Origin: Chryseobacterium gleum
GTDB taxonomy: Bacteria > Bacteroidota > Bacteroidia > Flavobacteriales_D > Sanyastnellaceae
Direction of reading: 5' to 3'
Length of the DNA stretch: 35,981 nt
Assembly: GCA_945874695.1 (NCBI GenBank)
Contig: CAMCHP010000031.1
Coordinates: forward strand, 1 to 35,981
The position numbers and the translations under genes are program-made. Shown here piece by piece: positions 8,654 to 17,001 of the stretch. Position 1 is the first letter of the stretch; each line of letters opens with the position of its first letter. The notes below the pieces were generated by a model. That model worked only from the letters and a program-made list of their open reading frames with translations, was not told the DNA's origin and made no database searches.

Positions 8654-10129
8654 ATGGCATTTAACATTCATGATAAAGTCGTAGGTGAAGGTCTCACTTA
8701 CGATGACGTGCTCCTCATACCTGCATTTTCACAGGTTCTACCACGCGAGGTGAATATCCAATCGAAACTCACGCGAAACATCACCCTGAACACCCCCATC
8801 GTTTCGGCTGCCATGGATACCGTTACCGGTGTGAACATGGCTATTGCCATGGCGCGTGCTGGTGGTATTGGAGTGATTCACAAAAACATGAGCATCAAAG
8901 ACCAAGCCAATGAAGTGCGCAAGGTTAAACGTTCAGAGAGCGGAATGATTCAAGATCCGGTTACGGTGAACGACAAAGCCTTGGTCGGTGATGCACATGG
9001 CCTCATGGCAGAGCATAAAATTGGAGGCATTCCGGTTGTTGATGATAACGGAAAACTCGTTGGCATCGTAACCAACCGCGATTTGCGCTTTGAAAAAAAC
9101 GCCCAACGCCCGATTCGTGAGGTGATGACCCACGAGAACATTGTTAAGGCGACCGAAGGCACCGACTTGAAGCAGGCTGAAGAAATCTTGCAGAATTATA
9201 AAATTGAGAAGCTCCCAGTTGTTGATGCCAACGACAAGTTGATCGGCTTGATCACCTACAAAGACATCCTAAAATTGCATGAGTACCCGAACTCTTGCAA
9301 AGACCAATTTGGCCGTTTGCGGGTGGCAGCAGCGGTTGGGGTTACGGCAGACACGATTGACCGCGCAGAAGCTTTAATACAAGCTGGGGTTGATGCATTG
9401 GTTGTTGATACCGCGCACGGCCACAGCCAAGGGGTTTTGAATACCCTTCGCAAAGTTAAAGACCGTTTCCCAGACATTGAGATCATTTGCGGAAACGTGG
9501 CCACAGGTGCTGCTGCCTTAGCATTGGTTGAGCATGGTGCCGATGCCGTTAAGGTTGGAATTGGTCCGGGCTCAATTTGCACCACACGCATCATCGCAGG
9601 GGTCGGCGTTCCGCAGCTCACTGCTGTAATGGAAGTTGCTCACGCACTGCGCGGCACGGGTGTTCCAGTTATTGCTGATGGTGGTATACGTTTTACTGGT
9701 GACATTGTAAAAGCAATCGCCGGTGGTGGAGATACCGTAATGGTAGGTTCGATGCTCGCGGGCGTTGAAGAATCGCCTGGTGAAACCATCATTTTTGAAG
9801 GCCGTAGATTCAAAAGTTACCGCGGAATGGGTTCTATCGAAGCCATGCAGAAAGGTTCGAGCGATCGCTATTTCCAAGACACCGAAGACGACATCAAGAA
9901 ATTGGTTCCTGAAGGCATCAGCGGACGAGTTCCTTACCGCGGTACGACGCAAGAAGTAATGTATCAAATCATCGGCGGTTTGCGCGCAGGCATGGGCTAT
10001 TGCGGCGCACCAAACATTGATGCATTGCAATCGGCACAGTTTGTGCGGATCACCAACGCTGGAATTCGCGAAAGCCATCCACACGATGTACTTATTACCC
10101 GCGAAGCCCCCAATTACAGCATCCGGTAA
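8654..10129 (+). CDS. guaB: Inosine-5'-monophosphate dehydrogenase
   Basis: This 491-residue enzyme oxidises IMP to XMP with NAD+, the first committed step of GMP synthesis in the cytoplasm. The N-terminus [21 protein letters not shown] is typical. A pair of CBS domains (about residues 97-205) interrupts the TIM barrel. The catalytic loop [20 protein letters not shown] places the nucleophilic Cys at 309. The IMP phosphate loop [11 protein letters not shown] and the flap SSDRYFQ with its Arg-Tyr pair are present. Length and domain order match bacterial IMPDH. It stands alone with its own promoter, flanked by the T9SS gene and the SurA operon. CBS domains in this family bind adenine and guanine nucleotides, and (p)ppGpp is known to restrain GuaB in several bacteria; regulation here is inferred. 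Confidence 0.97.
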   Translation: MAFNIHDKVVGEGLTYDDVLLIPAFSQVLPREVNIQSKLTRNITLNTPIVSAAMDTVTGVNMAIAMARAGGIGVIHKNMSIKDQANEVRKVKRSESGMIQDPVTVNDKALVGDAHGLMAEHKIGGIPVVDDNGKLVGIVTNRDLRFEKNAQRPIREVMTHENIVKATEGTDLKQAEEILQNYKIEKLPVVDANDKLIGLITYKDILKLHEYPNSCKDQFGRLRVAAAVGVTADTIDRAEALIQAGVDALVVDTAHGHSQGVLNTLRKVKDRFPDIEIICGNVATGAAALALVEHGADAVKVGIGPGSICTTRIIAGVGVPQLTAVMEVAHALRGTGVPVIADGGIRFTGDIVKAIAGGGDTVMVGSMLAGVEESPGETIIFEGRRFKSYRGMGSIEAMQKGSSDRYFQDTEDDIKKLVPEGISGRVPYRGTTQEVMYQIIGGLRAGMGYCGAPNIDALQSAQFVRITNAGIRESHPHDVLITREAPNYSIR

Positions 10130-10131
10130 AA

Positions 10132-10164
10132 TTTGACTTTTACCTGATCAACACATTAATTTTG
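10132..10164 (+). promoter_or_regulatory. Promoter of the PPIase / lipoprotein / surA operon
   Basis: TTTG (10132-10135), a 21-base spacer and TAATTTTG (10157-10164) match both halves of the Bacteroidota consensus. The -7 box ends 28 bases before the ATG at 10193. It begins three bases after the guaB stop. Confidence 0.7.
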
Positions 10165-10192
10165 CCTGTTAAGCTTAAAAATACAGACCGCT

Positions 10193-12184
10193 ATGAAGCA
10201 CTTCTGGACTAAACTTTCATTCTTCTTCCTTGCATTCCTCGCAACGAGTTCTGCTTTTGCCCAACCCAGCAAAGGCAGTGTGCTCAATGCTTCGGGCAAC
10301 GGCATTGTGCTCACTGTCGAAGATGAGAAGGTAACTCGCGATGACTTCGAAGCCGTTTTTAGAAAAAACAACCGAGATACAGTTGTCACCGCTGCGTCAC
10401 TTGACGAATACATGGAGCTCTTCGTGAACTTCAAGTTGAAAGTGCGCGAAGCGCGCGCCGAAGGACTCGACACTGCAGCGTCGTTCATTCGTGAATTGGC
10501 CGGATACCGCAAGCAATTGGCACGTCCATACCTTATTGACAACGACCTGCTTGATGCGCTTGTTCAAGAAGCCTATGACCGCAAACAATTCGAGGTGCGT
10601 GCGAGCCACATCCTCATTAAAGTCGATCCGAGTGCCACACCCGAAGACACCTTGCGTGCCTACAAGCGCATTATAACCTTGCGCAATCGCATTCTTGCAG
10701 GTGAATCATTTGCCGACGTAGCAACGGGCAAACAGGGTAGCGAAGACCCTTCAGTACGCGAAAACCGCGGTGATTTGGGATACTTTTCTGCTTTTCAAAT
10801 GGTGTATCCCTTTGAAAGTGCAGCATACACTACACCTGTTGGCGAAGTGAGCATGCCTGTGCGCACCCGGTTTGGTTATCATATCGTTAAAACCATCGAT
10901 AAGCGCCCAGCACGCGGAGAATTGCGCGCAGCACACATCATGTTGCGTCACAAAGACACGACCAATGCGGAAGCCAATGCCGAAGTTGAAGCGCGTATTC
11001 AAGAAATCTATAGCAAACTTGTAGCTGGGGAAGATTTTGGCGAATTGGCTATGCGCTTCTCGGCCGATGCAAGCACCGCGCGTAATGGTGGCGAACTCCC
11101 TTGGTTTGGAACCGGAAAAATGGTCGAACCCTTTGAGAACGCTGCATTTGCTCTTTCAGCGGATGGCCAAATCAGCAAACCCATTAAAACCAGCTATGGA
11201 TGGCACATCATCAAACGTTTAGAGTACAAACCGGTACCCACCTTTGCTGAAAGTGAAAGCGAAATCCGTAAAAAAGTAAGTCGCGACACCCGATCAGACA
11301 TGACCCGCCAGAGCTTCATTCGCAAATTGCGCGCTGAATATAGCACCACAGTGAACCCTAAAAGCCTTCAGCCGATTTACAAAGCGGGGGCAGCTGATAG
11401 CGCATTCGCAAGTGGACAAGGCATTCGCGTGAAAAAACAAAAGTCACTCAACAAGCCACTTTTTTCAATCGCTGATCGTACCTACACAGCACGTGAATTC
11501 TACCAGTACCTGAATGATGCACGCATCAAACGCCGCGGTGAAACGGGTAAAGAAATCATCGATCGTGAGCTCGACAAGTTCATCGAAACCGAAATCATGG
11601 CTTACGAAGATAGCCAACTTGAAAACAAGTACAATGAGTTCAGATTGCTGATGAACGAATACCACGATGGCATTCTCCTTTTCGAGTTAACCGACCGTAA
11701 GGTTTGGTCACGCGCAGTAAAAGACACAACCGGTTTAATTGCTTTTTATGAGGCCAACTTGGATCGCTTCATGTGGAATGATCGGGCAACAGCTACCGTT
11801 TACCTTTGCAACGATGAGAAAGTAGCACGCCAGGTTGAACGCTTGATTCAACGCGGCCGCACCCCCATTGAAATCAAAGACGAAATCAACAAAACGTCGG
11901 CTTTGAATGTGCGGATTGAAGAAGGAAGCTACGAACGCGGCGAAGATGAACTCATCGACGCGCTTCCATGGGAAATTAATAAGGTACAACTTCGCCCGCA
12001 CAACGGACAAACCGCAGTGGTCGTGATCACCGATGTGATACCCGCTGCGCCGAAAAAACTTGACGAAGCACGCGGAATGATTACCGCTGAATACCAAAAC
12101 TACCTCGAAAAGGCCTGGATCGATGAATTGCGTGCCAAATACAAGTACATCATTCATAAAGATGTGCTCCATACCATTCGATGA
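10193..12184 (+). CDS. Periplasmic peptidyl-prolyl isomerase with two parvulin domains
   Basis: This 663-residue protein has a signal peptide (MKHFWTKLSFFFLAFLATSSAFA, then QPSKG). Two parvulin (PpiC) domains follow, at about 135-234 (ASHILIKVD to FGYHIVKTID) and 245-343 (AAHIMLRHKD to YGWHIIKRLE). Both carry the His-containing ends and the GDLGYF/GELPWF signatures of the fold. A long helical C-terminal region with no recognised domain makes up the last 300 residues; such extensions are common in Bacteroidota PPIases. It should help unfolded outer-membrane proteins cross the periplasm. It is first in a three-gene operon and overlaps the next gene by four bases (ATGA). It is longer than E. coli SurA and is best called a PpiC/SurA-family protein. 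Confidence 0.9.
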   Translation: MKHFWTKLSFFFLAFLATSSAFAQPSKGSVLNASGNGIVLTVEDEKVTRDDFEAVFRKNNRDTVVTAASLDEYMELFVNFKLKVREARAEGLDTAASFIRELAGYRKQLARPYLIDNDLLDALVQEAYDRKQFEVRASHILIKVDPSATPEDTLRAYKRIITLRNRILAGESFADVATGKQGSEDPSVRENRGDLGYFSAFQMVYPFESAAYTTPVGEVSMPVRTRFGYHIVKTIDKRPARGELRAAHIMLRHKDTTNAEANAEVEARIQEIYSKLVAGEDFGELAMRFSADASTARNGGELPWFGTGKMVEPFENAAFALSADGQISKPIKTSYGWHIIKRLEYKPVPTFAESESEIRKKVSRDTRSDMTRQSFIRKLRAEYSTTVNPKSLQPIYKAGAADSAFASGQGIRVKKQKSLNKPLFSIADRTYTAREFYQYLNDARIKRRGETGKEIIDRELDKFIETEIMAYEDSQLENKYNEFRLLMNEYHDGILLFELTDRKVWSRAVKDTTGLIAFYEANLDRFMWNDRATATVYLCNDEKVARQVERLIQRGRTPIEIKDEINKTSALNVRIEEGSYERGEDELIDALPWEINKVQLRPHNGQTAVVVITDVIPAAPKKLDEARGMITAEYQNYLEKAWIDELRAKYKYIIHKDVLHTIR

Positions 12185-13041
12185 AAACCGCATTTCTGAT
12201 CGTGTTTAGTTTTGCGTTGTTTGCTTGTTCAAGCGACGATGACAACGCAGTACTCACAGACAGCACTACAGCTGCGCGTGCCTACGACCGTGTATTGACG
12301 TGGGCTGAAGTAGGGGCTGTGATTCCCGATGCGAGCACCCCCGAAGACAGCGCGATTTTAGCTGAACGGTACATCAACGACTGGTTGAAGGAGCAAGTCA
12401 TATTGCATACTGCTGAGCAGCGGCTGCCCGACGAGCAAAAAAGGTTCGAGGCCGAGCTCGAAGCGCACCGCAAAGCCTTGCTCACATTTGCCTACGAAAA
12501 CCTCTTCGTACAACAGCGGCTCGACACGCTCATCACTGAAGAGGAAATTCAAGCCTTTTACGATGAAAACCAGTCGATTTTCAGCTTGAACGACTACATC
12601 GTTAAAGTTAAATTTGCGGTACTCGCCAAAGACACCCCTAAGTCAAAGCTAAAGCAGTTCAGAAAACTCTTCGAAAGCGAAGATTCAGAAGACTTGGTCG
12701 CACTTGAACAATTCTGTGTAGACAATGGCGCTGCGTATTACATCGACATCGAAACGTGGATGTATTTCGAAGAACTCTTGACCAAAGTGCCGATCGATGT
12801 TTACAACATCGAGAGCTTTTTGAGGTCGACCCGATCAGCCGAATTTGAAGAGGGCGGCAAGAGCTATTATTTAAAGTTACTCGCGTACGAACTTAAAGAC
12901 GCGGTTTCACCGTTACCTTTGGTGACAAACAACATCAAGAGCATGATCCTCAACCGCAGAAAACGCGACTTGTTGGTAAAAATGCGCGACGAACTTTTCA
13001 ATGATGCTTATGCTCGAAAAGACGTCGAAAAACTGTATTAA
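12181..13041 (+). CDS. SurA-like lipoprotein without a parvulin domain
   Basis: This 286-residue protein has a lipoprotein signal (MKTAFLIVFSFALFAC) with the acylated Cys expected at 16. The sequence after Cys is SSDDDN, an acidic run resembling the lipoprotein export signal that sends Bacteroidota lipoproteins to the cell surface. The mature part is mainly helical and charged. The segment TEEEIQAFYDENQSIFSLNDYIVKVKFAVL resembles the linker that enters a parvulin domain in SurA-type proteins, but the His/Gly parvulin motifs are absent. It therefore looks like a chaperone-like relative rather than a PPIase. It overlaps the upstream gene by ATGA and is two bases from surA, so all three are co-expressed. 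Function is inferred from context. Confidence 0.75.
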   Translation: MKTAFLIVFSFALFACSSDDDNAVLTDSTTAARAYDRVLTWAEVGAVIPDASTPEDSAILAERYINDWLKEQVILHTAEQRLPDEQKRFEAELEAHRKALLTFAYENLFVQQRLDTLITEEEIQAFYDENQSIFSLNDYIVKVKFAVLAKDTPKSKLKQFRKLFESEDSEDLVALEQFCVDNGAAYYIDIETWMYFEELLTKVPIDVYNIESFLRSTRSAEFEEGGKSYYLKLLAYELKDAVSPLPLVTNNIKSMILNRRKRDLLVKMRDELFNDAYARKDVEKLY

Positions 13042-13043
13042 TT

Positions 13044-14417
13044 ATGACCCCTCGTTTATTTGCAATCGTCGCTCTCCTCTGTTCAACGCTGGTTTCAACA
13101 GTTGCACTAGCGCAGCCTGCCGAAACGCAAGGTGAAATTATTGACCAAATCATTGGTGTTGTAGGCAACGAGATTTTACTTCAAAGCGAACTTGAAAATG
13201 ACCTCTTGCAACAACGCATGCAAGGACTCGACCCCGACGGTGATAGCCGTTGTCAAACCATCGAAGACCTCCTTTTTCAGAAGCTCTTACTCAACCAAGC
13301 TCGATTCGATAGTTTGGTGGTGACTGAAGGCGAAGTGCAGTCGCAAATCGAAAGCCGCCTTGAGTACTTTCTTTCGATGTTTGGCTCAGTCGACGCTTTT
13401 GAAGCTGAATATGGCAAAACCATCGCGCAGTGGAAATCTGAATTCAGAGAACCGATCGAAGAACAGCTCCTCATTCAGCAGATGCAATACAAGCTCGAAG
13501 CGAAAGCTGACGCCACTCCCAAAGATGTGCAGCGCTATTACAAATCCATTTCCACCGACAGCTTGCCACTCATCAGCGAAGAGATTCGTTACTCGCAAAT
13601 CGTTTACCAACCTGAACCTTCGCTGGCCGAGAAAGAGGCTTTGCGCATGAAGGCTGACTCGATTCGAAATCTGGTGGCTAGTGGCCAAATGAAAATGACC
13701 ATCGCCGCACTGCGCCACTCCGATGACCCCGGATCAAAGTACAAAGGCGGGTGTTACACCGAGGTGCGCCGCGGCATGTTCGTTCCTGAATTCGAGGGTG
13801 CCGTATACAATACAGATGTTGGGAGCGTCTCAAACGTTTTCGAATCACCTTTCGGCTATCACTTCTTACAGGTCACTGAAAAACGTGGGGAGGTATTTAG
13901 CGCTTGTCACGTGCTTTTCTCGCCCAAAGTAAAAGATGAAGACCTGTTGCGGGGTGAAAGCTTTCTCGACAGCTTAGCCCAAGTCATTCGCAATGATAGT
14001 TTGGCCTTCAGCGATGCAGCCCTGCGCTACTCAACCGATGAAGAAACAAAAAATCAGGGTGGGAAGGTCGCGAACTTTCAACAAGGCGGAATGAAACACG
14101 GCGTTGATGCGCTCGAACGCGATATCTTTTTGGTTCTATCTAAAATGCAAGTTGGTGATGTTTCTGCCCCGGTTCTGCGCGAGTCGCCCGGAGGATCGCC
14201 CTACTTTGTGATTTACCGTCTCGACGACCGAAGCGCTGCCCACCAAGCCAACCTTCGCGATGATTATCTGCTCTTTAAACAAATGGCTGAAGCCGATATT
14301 CGCGAAAAGAACCTCGAAAAATGGATGGAGAAGAAACTCAAAACCACCTACATCCGTTTAAATGATGAATACCAATTGTGTTCTTTCAAATACCCTTGGA
14401 TAAACGCGAAGCTCTAA
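13044..14417 (+). CDS. surA: SurA-type periplasmic chaperone/PPIase
   Basis: This 457-residue protein has a signal peptide (about residues 1-23, ending STVALA before QPAE). The SurA N-domain follows, with IIDQIIGVVGNEILLQSEL and a later EDLLFQKLLLNQARFDSL. Two parvulin domains lie at about 181-279 (IRYSQIVYQP to FGYHFLQVTEK) and 285-394 (FSACHVLFSP to PYFVIYRLDD). The order and length match SurA, which guides outer-membrane proteins to the BAM complex. Unusual cysteines at about 237 and 288 fall in the two parvulin domains. It is the last gene of the operon, starting two bases after the lipoprotein stop. Confidence 0.9.
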   Translation: MTPRLFAIVALLCSTLVSTVALAQPAETQGEIIDQIIGVVGNEILLQSELENDLLQQRMQGLDPDGDSRCQTIEDLLFQKLLLNQARFDSLVVTEGEVQSQIESRLEYFLSMFGSVDAFEAEYGKTIAQWKSEFREPIEEQLLIQQMQYKLEAKADATPKDVQRYYKSISTDSLPLISEEIRYSQIVYQPEPSLAEKEALRMKADSIRNLVASGQMKMTIAALRHSDDPGSKYKGGCYTEVRRGMFVPEFEGAVYNTDVGSVSNVFESPFGYHFLQVTEKRGEVFSACHVLFSPKVKDEDLLRGESFLDSLAQVIRNDSLAFSDAALRYSTDEETKNQGGKVANFQQGGMKHGVDALERDIFLVLSKMQVGDVSAPVLRESPGGSPYFVIYRLDDRSAAHQANLRDDYLLFKQMAEADIREKNLEKWMEKKLKTTYIRLNDEYQLCSFKYPWINAKL

Positions 14418-14425
14418 ACGAGCTT
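14409..14425 (+). terminator. Short hairpin spanning the surA stop codon
   Basis: AAGCTC (14409-14414) and GAGCTT (14420-14425) form a perfect 6-base stem with the stop codon in its 5-base loop, followed only by ATTTC. With no T tract it would be a weak terminator or an RNA-end stabiliser at most. Confidence 0.25.
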
Positions 14426-14460
14426 ATTTCGTAACTTGCAAGCCCAATCCCGTTTGATAC

Positions 14461-15432
14461 ATGGCCTTACCCAATTACGCTTCAGATAAAGAAGCCCTCG
14501 ACCACCTCAAAGAAAACTACCACAAACTAACCAAAGAAATTGGTAAGGTCATCATCGGGCAAGATGAAGTGATTCAACAAGTGGTCATTAGCATCTTCGG
14601 TAACGGACACAGCCTCCTAGTTGGTGTTCCGGGCCTCGCAAAAACCCTACTGGTGAACACCATTTCTGAAGCACTGGGCCTCTCGTTCAATCGCATCCAG
14701 TTCACACCCGACTTGATGCCTTCTGACATTATCGGCTCTGAAATTCTCGATGAAAATCGCCAATTCCGCTTTGTGAAAGGTCCGCTCTTCTCAAACATTA
14801 TCTTGGCCGACGAAATCAACCGTACGCCGCCAAAAACACAAGCGGCGCTGCTCGAAGCAATGCAAGAAAAGGCCGTAACTGCTGCGGGGCAACGCTATCC
14901 GCTGCCGGCTCCGTTCTTCGTTTTGGCTACCCAAAACCCGATTGAACAAGAAGGTACCTACCCGCTTCCTGAAGCGCAACTCGACCGTTTCATGTTCAAC
15001 ATTTGGGTCGACTACCCAACTTACCAAGAAGAATTGAGCGTTGTTAAAAGTACAACCGGCAACGTGGTGAACAAGGTAAACTCGGTCATCGATGCCGAAC
15101 ACATTTTGTTCTTCCAACAACTCATTCGCAAAATGCCAGTGGCCGATAACGTGATCGAATATGCGGTGAAGTTGGCCAGTAAAACCCGTCCAGGCCGCGA
15201 AATGGCACCACAAATCGTGAACGACTTCCTCTCTTGGGGCGCCGGTCCGCGTGCAAGCCAATTCTTGGTGATCGGGGCAAAATGCCATGCTGCAATCCAC
15301 GGCAAATACAGTCCCGACATCGAAGATGTGCAAGCGGTTGCCTTCCCGATCCTCCGCCACCGCGTGGTGCGCAACTACAAAGCTGAGGCCGAAGGATATA
15401 GCGTTGAGCGCATCATTCGCGAGCTGTTTTAA
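14461..15432 (+). CDS. MoxR-family AAA+ ATPase
   Basis: This 323-residue ATPase has the MoxR signature set: VIIGQDEVIQQ, Walker A GVPGLAKT (55-62), FTPDLMPSDIIGSEIL, Walker B IILADEIN (113-120), PPKTQAALLEAMQE, and the sensor-1 segment FFVLATQNPIEQEGTYPLPEAQLDRFMF. MoxR proteins act as chaperone-like ATPases, usually with a DUF58 protein and VWA-domain proteins encoded next door. Here no DUF58 or VWA gene follows; the next gene runs the other way and overlaps its 3' end by 20 bases. It begins 43 bases after surA and could be read through from that operon, because only a weak hairpin separates them. Its partner and substrate are unknown. Confidence 0.92.
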   Translation: MALPNYASDKEALDHLKENYHKLTKEIGKVIIGQDEVIQQVVISIFGNGHSLLVGVPGLAKTLLVNTISEALGLSFNRIQFTPDLMPSDIIGSEILDENRQFRFVKGPLFSNIILADEINRTPPKTQAALLEAMQEKAVTAAGQRYPLPAPFFVLATQNPIEQEGTYPLPEAQLDRFMFNIWVDYPTYQEELSVVKSTTGNVVNKVNSVIDAEHILFFQQLIRKMPVADNVIEYAVKLASKTRPGREMAPQIVNDFLSWGAGPRASQFLVIGAKCHAAIHGKYSPDIEDVQAVAFPILRHRVVRNYKAEAEGYSVERIIRELF

Positions 15433-16312
15433 CAAGCCCATTTTTTTGTTTTCTGCCTAACGGCAGGATGGTCACCGCATGGGCAAGCCACCTTGCACTT
15501 CGCGTCTCGCTTACGAATAAAAGGTAGGCGACCATCATCCCTATTCCAAAGTCAGGCAGTTGCATGCCGATGGCAATGGATGCGTGAAAAACGCACCCTA
15601 AAATGAGCCACACTCCACGAATGCGGCGAACGAATACAGCAATCGGGAACCCGATTTGGTACACCAATCCGAAGTAATTAAACGCAAGAAGCAGCGCGCG
15701 CTGATCAAGCAAAAAATCAGCCATCCAAGTAGTGGTGTAATGATCAAGCTGTAAGGCATAAAACACTGACGAACCTTGGAGCCATGTGTGCCCGGTCAGC
15801 TTGTATCCGCCCGCTAGGGCGTAAACCATTACAACCTGAATCTTGCACGCGAGAAATGCGAAATTACCGAGCATTCTTTGCACAGGCTGCGCAGCTTGAG
15901 GCGCCATGAAAAGCATGAAAAAGGCAAACAAATTAAAGAGCAGCATGGCGGCATTGAAGGCTGGTATACAGGCATAATACAGCATTAAGCCAAGAACAAA
16001 AACCAAGATCCGTAGTACGATCCAGCGCAAGCGGATTTGAACAACGAGCAAGCAAACGAGGTAAAGAAAATACCCGCCAATCGCCCAACTTCGCCGATGG
16101 TCAAGGAAATAAGCCAAATTCAGGTCAGGCGAAGTACCCGGATTCCAGGGCATGATCATCGCATACTCGCCCCACATCAAGTCGCGGATGGGAAAAAAGT
16201 ACAGCGCATTCAGCAACAAAAAAAAGTAACTGCCCCGCATGAAAAGCTGCTGCGTATGCGGCGTATGCACATGCGATGCGAAGTGCTCGGTTAGGCGCGT
16301 AATCAAATTCAT
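15413..16312 (-). CDS. HTTM-domain integral membrane protein
   Basis: This 299-residue protein has about eight hydrophobic segments (roughly 27-42, 76-93, 98-115, 117-137, 150-168, 207-227, 232-250, 255-268). Two motifs point to the HTTM (vitamin-K-dependent gamma-carboxylase-like) superfamily: YKLTGHTWLQGSSVFYAL (about 170-187), and the late CVFHASIAIGM followed by FGIGMMVAYLLF. Bacterial HTTM proteins are mostly uncharacterised; the family includes SdpB, needed for maturation of the SDP toxin of Bacillus subtilis. The gene overlaps the upstream DUF5819 gene by ATGA, so the two are probably made together. Its 3' end overlaps moxR by 20 bases on the opposite strand. A carboxylase activity is not claimed. 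Confidence 0.72.
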   Translation of the reverse strand: MNLITRLTEHFASHVHTPHTQQLFMRGSYFFLLLNALYFFPIRDLMWGEYAMIMPWNPGTSPDLNLAYFLDHRRSWAIGGYFLYLVCLLVVQIRLRWIVLRILVFVLGLMLYYACIPAFNAAMLLFNLFAFFMLFMAPQAAQPVQRMLGNFAFLACKIQVVMVYALAGGYKLTGHTWLQGSSVFYALQLDHYTTTWMADFLLDQRALLLAFNYFGLVYQIGFPIAVFVRRIRGVWLILGCVFHASIAIGMQLPDFGIGMMVAYLLFVSETRSARWLAHAVTILPLGRKQKNGLVKTARE

Positions 16313-16896
16313 GGCGCCGTATTCAAGGGGTAAACAGGAAACTCAAAGGCCTGCGTCTCAGGCGGTGCGCCACCTTCAAAGGGTTGCGCAAAAATCACAT
16401 CCATTCTAAGTTGCACGGCCTCGGGCCGGTTTCCGTACAGAATTTCATGCCGCCGAACGACCCAATACACCATGCGGAAATACGGTTTGGCCACTACAAT
16501 GCGATCATATTGCAACTCACCCGACGGGCTGGTATACAAATTCTTGCGCATGTCAGACGCCAGGTACATTTGTAGTTTACGTGCCATGTAGCCGATGCGT
16601 TGGTGCGCATTGATGCCTGGCAAGGCATCGGTATCTTCCCACGATGACCATTGGCCATCTGTCGTATGGCGATAGAACAAAGCATAGTGCAGGTTTGGGA
16701 CATCCGGTGCAAACAGTTTCCAGCCTTGATGAAAAAAGGGCACCGTGTAACGCTCGGCGTAGTCGCGTGCGCGCCGTGGCCAACCTATGTCAGGTGTTGA
16801 ATAGATGAAGGTACAGGCAAAATGATGTGTGATAACCACCACAGCAGCTATGAAAACCCCTTTGAGGTATGCCGGAAACTTCGATTGATCAGACAT
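16309..16896 (-). CDS. DUF5819-family membrane-anchored protein
   Basis: This 195-residue protein has one hydrophobic segment (about 10-31), probably an uncleaved N-terminal anchor. A soluble domain follows, beginning with the diagnostic FFHQGWKLFAP (54-64). That motif and the length fit the DUF5819 family, which has no established function. A general resemblance to SdpA (one anchor, then an aromatic/Pro-rich W-x-F-P type motif) is worth testing. It starts at ATG 16896, and the minus-strand box TACCTTTC (16914-16921) is a near match to TAnnTTTG. Its stop overlaps the HTTM start (ATGA). An open plus-strand frame upstream of fahA crosses this region and is a shadow. Confidence 0.7.
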   Translation of the reverse strand: MSDQSKFPAYLKGVFIAAVVVITHHFACTFIYSTPDIGWPRRARDYAERYTVPFFHQGWKLFAPDVPNLHYALFYRHTTDGQWSSWEDTDALPGINAHQRIGYMARKLQMYLASDMRKNLYTSPSGELQYDRIVVAKPYFRMVYWVVRRHEILYGNRPEAVQLRMDVIFAQPFEGGAPPETQAFEFPVYPLNTAP

Positions 16897-16975
16897 GAAC
16901 TTAGAAACGCGGTGAAAGGTAACGAAATACCTTGCATTTGTTTCGAAGGGTATGTTCGTAAGCCCCGTGGATTTT

Positions 16976-16983
16976 TAACTTTG
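16976..16983 (+). promoter_or_regulatory. -7 box for fahA
   Basis: TAACTTTG matches TAnnTTTG exactly and ends 18 bases before the ATG at 17002. It also supports that start over the longer frame opening at 16822. TTC at 16955-16957 is a weak -33 candidate. Confidence 0.55.
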
Positions 16984-17001
16984 CGAAGAAGAACTCCCGA
17001 T

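Noticed and set aside
16822-17001. N-terminal extension of fumarylacetoacetase (60 extra residues)
   Set aside because: The residues are unlike the family, overlap the divergent DUF5819 gene, and precede a TAACTTTG promoter box; ATG 17002 matches the expected start.
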